A stretch of 64,000 bases of DNA, from positions 9,424,001 to 9,488,000 of the forward strand of contig OY783209.1 in assembly GCA_963678705.1 (NCBI GenBank), written 5' to 3'. Positions 60,783 to 64,000 of this stretch are shown piece by piece. Numbering within the stretch: position 1 is the first letter of the stretch; every line of letters begins with the position of its first letter. The notes beneath the pieces were generated by a model, which ran no database searches, was not told the DNA's origin, and saw nothing but the letters and a program-made list of their open reading frames with translations. The DNA is from Panorpa germanica (Eukaryota > Arthropoda > Insecta > Mecoptera > Panorpidae). The position numbers and the translations under genes are program-made.

Positions 60783-63086
60783 ATTGGATTAAGTATATAT
60801 TTATGTATATTTGATTTGCCCCTCATTAGATCCGAACCTGTTACAACATCAAGCTTTGTTACAGTAAGGCGAGGCTCTATCTGAAGAACTTGTTACGAAC
60901 CTTAGATCTAGGTCTAATCCTAAGGCCATAGTTTTGTAAGTATATGTTTTCTCCGGCAGGTATATTCCCGGATATTTTTCTTCATTTGATTGTTGTGTTT
61001 GGATGCTATTTAGCTATTTAAGGTTAAGGTTGATAATGACAAAAAAATCACAACTGTTATTAAAAAAACGAATATATGAACCTTACCACAGAACGCCGAG
61101 GTAAATAAAAACTTTTAAGAATCGTCGCCCACTTCTGAGTTCGTAAAGAATTATTTTATCGGAATGTATCTGAACTCGGTCCTACTTATCGCATCGACCT
61201 TTAATTAGGGCTTTCAAGGGACTCCATTAATAATTAATGGCTGATATAATTGTAAGGCAATACTTGTATTTTCTTTCCCCGGGTACTTTGACATGTCAGC
61301 TTACAATTTATTACTTCTAATAACAAAGTTGGATCGAGAGGCTATTATTGGAGTTTACCTGGACCTGTACTTGTGGTGTAACTGTTAATGGGTAATGTCA
61401 ATTGTATATATTAATATATATAGTATATTGTATATGTAATATGTCTACAAAATCGATTAGTCGAGTCCAAAATAACATAAATGGAACGGGTAATATTTAA
61501 TGACCATTTTGCATACTTGATAAAAACTATTAAACAAAATGAATTAGATACACGATAAGATATTTATTACGTAAGAGAATATAGAACTGCCTTTAGGAAA
61601 TTGCTTGACATCTTAGAACATGTTGTACAGCAATTTACTTTAATTTTTTAGCGTCTTAGCTTAGACACGTAGGTCTGTCAACGACGGATTGTTAAAGATG
61701 AAGAAATGACCGCTTATAAATCAGAATTATGCAGCCACAAGTTTAAAAGGTATCTACAAATATCTTAATAAATAAATTTAACCTAAGGAAAAGTAGTGTT
61801 TCAAATTTCCCACGTGAAACATTGCAGATATTAATAATGTTCAATTGCAACGTACATGGGTTTGTGGATCTATTTTAAAGAATAATGAAATTCATTCAAC
61901 AGAAGTGCCTACCATTAGTCTATCCTGTTTTAGTCTTTGTCAGCATGTTCCCACAGGAATACTATTTTAACCTTTTCCTTGACAAGGGGTCGAATCTCAT
62001 CATCGTGACATCGTAACCCCGCGATAAAAATGTTTGCCCTACATGTGGTCAACATCAAACATCTATTTATTTCATCTTGAAGTTTTTGAAACAAGAACTG
62101 GCTGGTGATAAATTTTGGATGTTGTCTTAAAGATTTCTTGTTGTTAACAGCCATGCATTCGAATTTCTAAATAATGTTTTTTTTTTGGTAATAATTACAG
62201 TCGACTTTTGTAATATATGTTATTTTATGTACTTTCCCATGAAATGGCAGTTATATATTTGAAATATTTTATGAGTAATTTTTAATTATGAATTTAATAT
62301 TAAGTATTTACTAACTAGCAAATAGCGATCTCAAATTAGATCATAAATTTTAATTTTCCATCAACTTTTACGATTATCTTCTTATAAAATAAAAAGAATT
62401 TCCAGTTTTACGAGTTGTCAGATGACATCTGTTTCTGGGATGTATTTAATCTTTGGATTAACGTCATACAAGTCTGCTGCAACCTTTTGTAGCAACCTTC
62501 CTCAAGTAATCAGCTCGCTGCAGTTAGGTGGCATGTGTCGCCACGCTGTCTGCGAGACCTGGAGCACCAGGACGACGTGCAAACTAGGTCACATGACCCA
62601 TGAGCCCGATGCGCTGTTGATAACAAAATTTCATGCTTTTACAACATTGCTATTGTTCATATTTGGATATTACAACATTATCAGAATTCAGAAGACTTTG
62701 TAAACTCAGTGTTAATTGAATGTTCGGGTGTCTTTATTTTTTGGTTAGGGTGTCAGATTGGAAAAGTTTATTTTCTTATCTTTGTATCCTGGCACTAATA
62801 TTATTAGGTAAATAATTTCATTTTAACATTTTCAAATCAATTGCATAGCAAGTATACGATTTTGTAGGCAGGATATATTGAAAGCAATTTTAATTTTTCA
62901 AAATTTGCGGATCTTAGATTACTATAAGATAAACTCATGCTTTTATTTCCATTGGAAAATCTAGATATAGTTCAAATTACGATAGTTCGGAGGCTTAGAA
63001 GAGGTTATAAGAGCGGTATAAATTTTTAATACGATACTGAATTTTATCTTATTCGTTTCTATATAGATTATAGAAAAATAAGGCAC
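60783..63086. other. Intergenic DNA with two unassigned frames
   Basis: The minus-strand frame 61930-62154 (74 codons, with LQDEINRCLMLTTCRANIFI) and the plus-strand frame 62422-62703 (93 codons) have protein-like composition. I recognise neither, and no splice context ties them to a gene. They may be exon or transposon fragments. Confidence 0.35.
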
Positions 63087-63200
63087 TAACAGTGTTAAAC
63101 AACGGAGAATTTTAAAAAACTTTAAACTGACGATATCTTGAAAACCATGTGACTTTTACTGACGTCATGTTAGGCTTATTCGATGCGTCTGTGGCAGGTC
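63087..63200 (+). repeat. Dispersed repeat, copy 2 of 2 in window
   Basis: Partner of 3470-3580 in the same orientation, sharing aaactttaaactgacgatat and catgttaggcttattc. Confidence 0.55.
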
Positions 63201-63834
63201 TTGATATTAAAATTTATTTCAATTGAAAATTAAAAAAAACAAGAGCCCCATTGGAAAACTAGATTTTTTAATACTGATCCTAGTTACAACAGAATTTCCT
63301 TTACGTTTCTAGTTCTAGTTCTAGTTCTAGTTATTAAATGAATAGTTTCCAGTAAAATCATCAGAAGTGTTAAATGTTTGTTATACGTAAATGTGTTATC
63401 ATATTAATTTTGTTATCTTAATAATGTAGTATAACCCGTAGATTATCTGATTAGCCTGTGATCCTTTCCGAGTACGAGTCCGGCGGGTGGGTGGGGGTTG
63501 GGGGGTTGTCTGTGGGTCGGGTTGGGTACTCATAGACATCAACACTAACACGTACCGGTACTAGCCACTTCAAATATTAACTAGCCGAGGACTTTATGCG
63601 TTTACAACGGTTAAACACATAGATAAATAATGTAGTTAACACTCAATCCGCAAATAGATTTTATTATGCGTAGCGATATCTCTACTTCATACTAATATTG
63701 TTCCATTGCGAATAGAGCATCTTGTCTACAATTCTTGTACAAGCACTAAGCAGTACTTTGTCGGTGATAAGCACTTTTTAGACGAAAATTGGTTGAAAAT
63801 TATATTAGGTCAAAACGAAAAAAACGTAGCATAT
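63201..63834. other. Intergenic DNA with hexamer repeat and G-quadruplex candidate
   Basis: A ttctag/ctagtt hexamer is repeated about four times at 63307-63334. At 63484-63528 the plus strand carries successive G-runs (gggtgggtgggggttgggggg, then further ggg), fitting the G3+N1-7 rule for quadruplexes. No gene recognised. Confidence 0.5.
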
Positions 63835-63918
63835 TTTCGATAATGTTTTTTAACGACATAGTTAATATATAATTATTTCTATAATTACTACATGACAAAA
63901 TGACATTTGAAGAATATT
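63835..63918 (-). repeat. Family B repeat, fragment (inverted)
   Basis: The reverse complement matches the tail of family B: tcaaatgtcattttgtcatg, taattatagaaataattata, and the end near attatcgaaaat. It is truncated to about 85 bases. Confidence 0.65.
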
Positions 63919-64000
63919 TTTTTATATTTATTCACTTATTTGCCTTGACTTTCTTTCGTCATAGCCACCAACAATCTTTTTTAAATACATCTTTTATAAT

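Noticed and set aside
1-64000. tRNA, rRNA or CRISPR arrays
   Set aside because: No cloverleaf with B-box, no rRNA-like stretch and no regularly spaced repeats were found by eye; a tRNA scan would be decisive.

Overview
The window is AT-rich, intron-bearing nuclear DNA from an arthropod, most likely a holometabolous insect. Short introns, four conserved animal genes, and a mixture of copia, BEL/Pao, LINE, hAT-, piggyBac- and Harbinger-like elements support this. The LINE remnants carry reading frames of a kind I associate with ants and wasps, so Hymenoptera is my tentative guess. No bacterial-type genes, CRISPR arrays, rRNA or convincing tRNA genes were seen. No database search was possible, and all exon models were built by hand from splice signals and reading frame.

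Layout. 1-16.3 kb is repeat-rich and contains a three-level nest. A 13-bp-TIR element (called family A here) at 7804-16318 is interrupted by a BEL/Pao LTR retrotransposon (8133-16014, 309-bp LTRs, TSD GCAGG). That element is in turn interrupted by a full-length copia element (10970-15269, 122-bp LTRs, TSD GAATC, one 1321-codon ORF). Both LTR pairs look identical by eye, so both insertions are young. The BEL/Pao copy lacks protease, most of RT and integrase, and its 5' leader is tandemly duplicated together with the LTR end and the presumed primer site. 16.3-29.7 kb is gene-poor and holds several inverted-repeat elements and more copies of families A and B.

29.7-47.5 kb is the gene block. MOCOS (molybdenum cofactor sulfurase, 9 exons, + strand) is followed convergently by a small MIEN1/SelW-like redoxin gene (3 exons, - strand). 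Next come Rab27 (5 exons, +) and RSF1 (chromatin remodelling and spacing factor, 23 exons, +, about 2978 aa with a 3.5-kb acidic exon). All four models keep frame across every junction. The genes serve unrelated housekeeping roles: cofactor maturation for xanthine dehydrogenase and aldehyde oxidase, thiol redox, vesicle traffic, and nucleosome spacing. Their closeness looks like ordinary compact gene spacing, with shared intergenic promoter or terminator regions.

47.5-64 kb holds the RSF1 3' UTR, a GC-rich stretch at about 49.2-49.56 kb that looks like the promoter and non-coding first exon of a gene running out of the window, and then repeats: five family A copies or parts including a head-to-head foldback, two long family B copies, an RTE-like tail nested in family A, a hAT-like MITE, and a Jockey-type RT remnant. 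The best candidates for something new are the young non-autonomous BEL/Pao derivative with duplicated leader, the copia element with TAT...ATA LTR ends, and the clustered families A and B.
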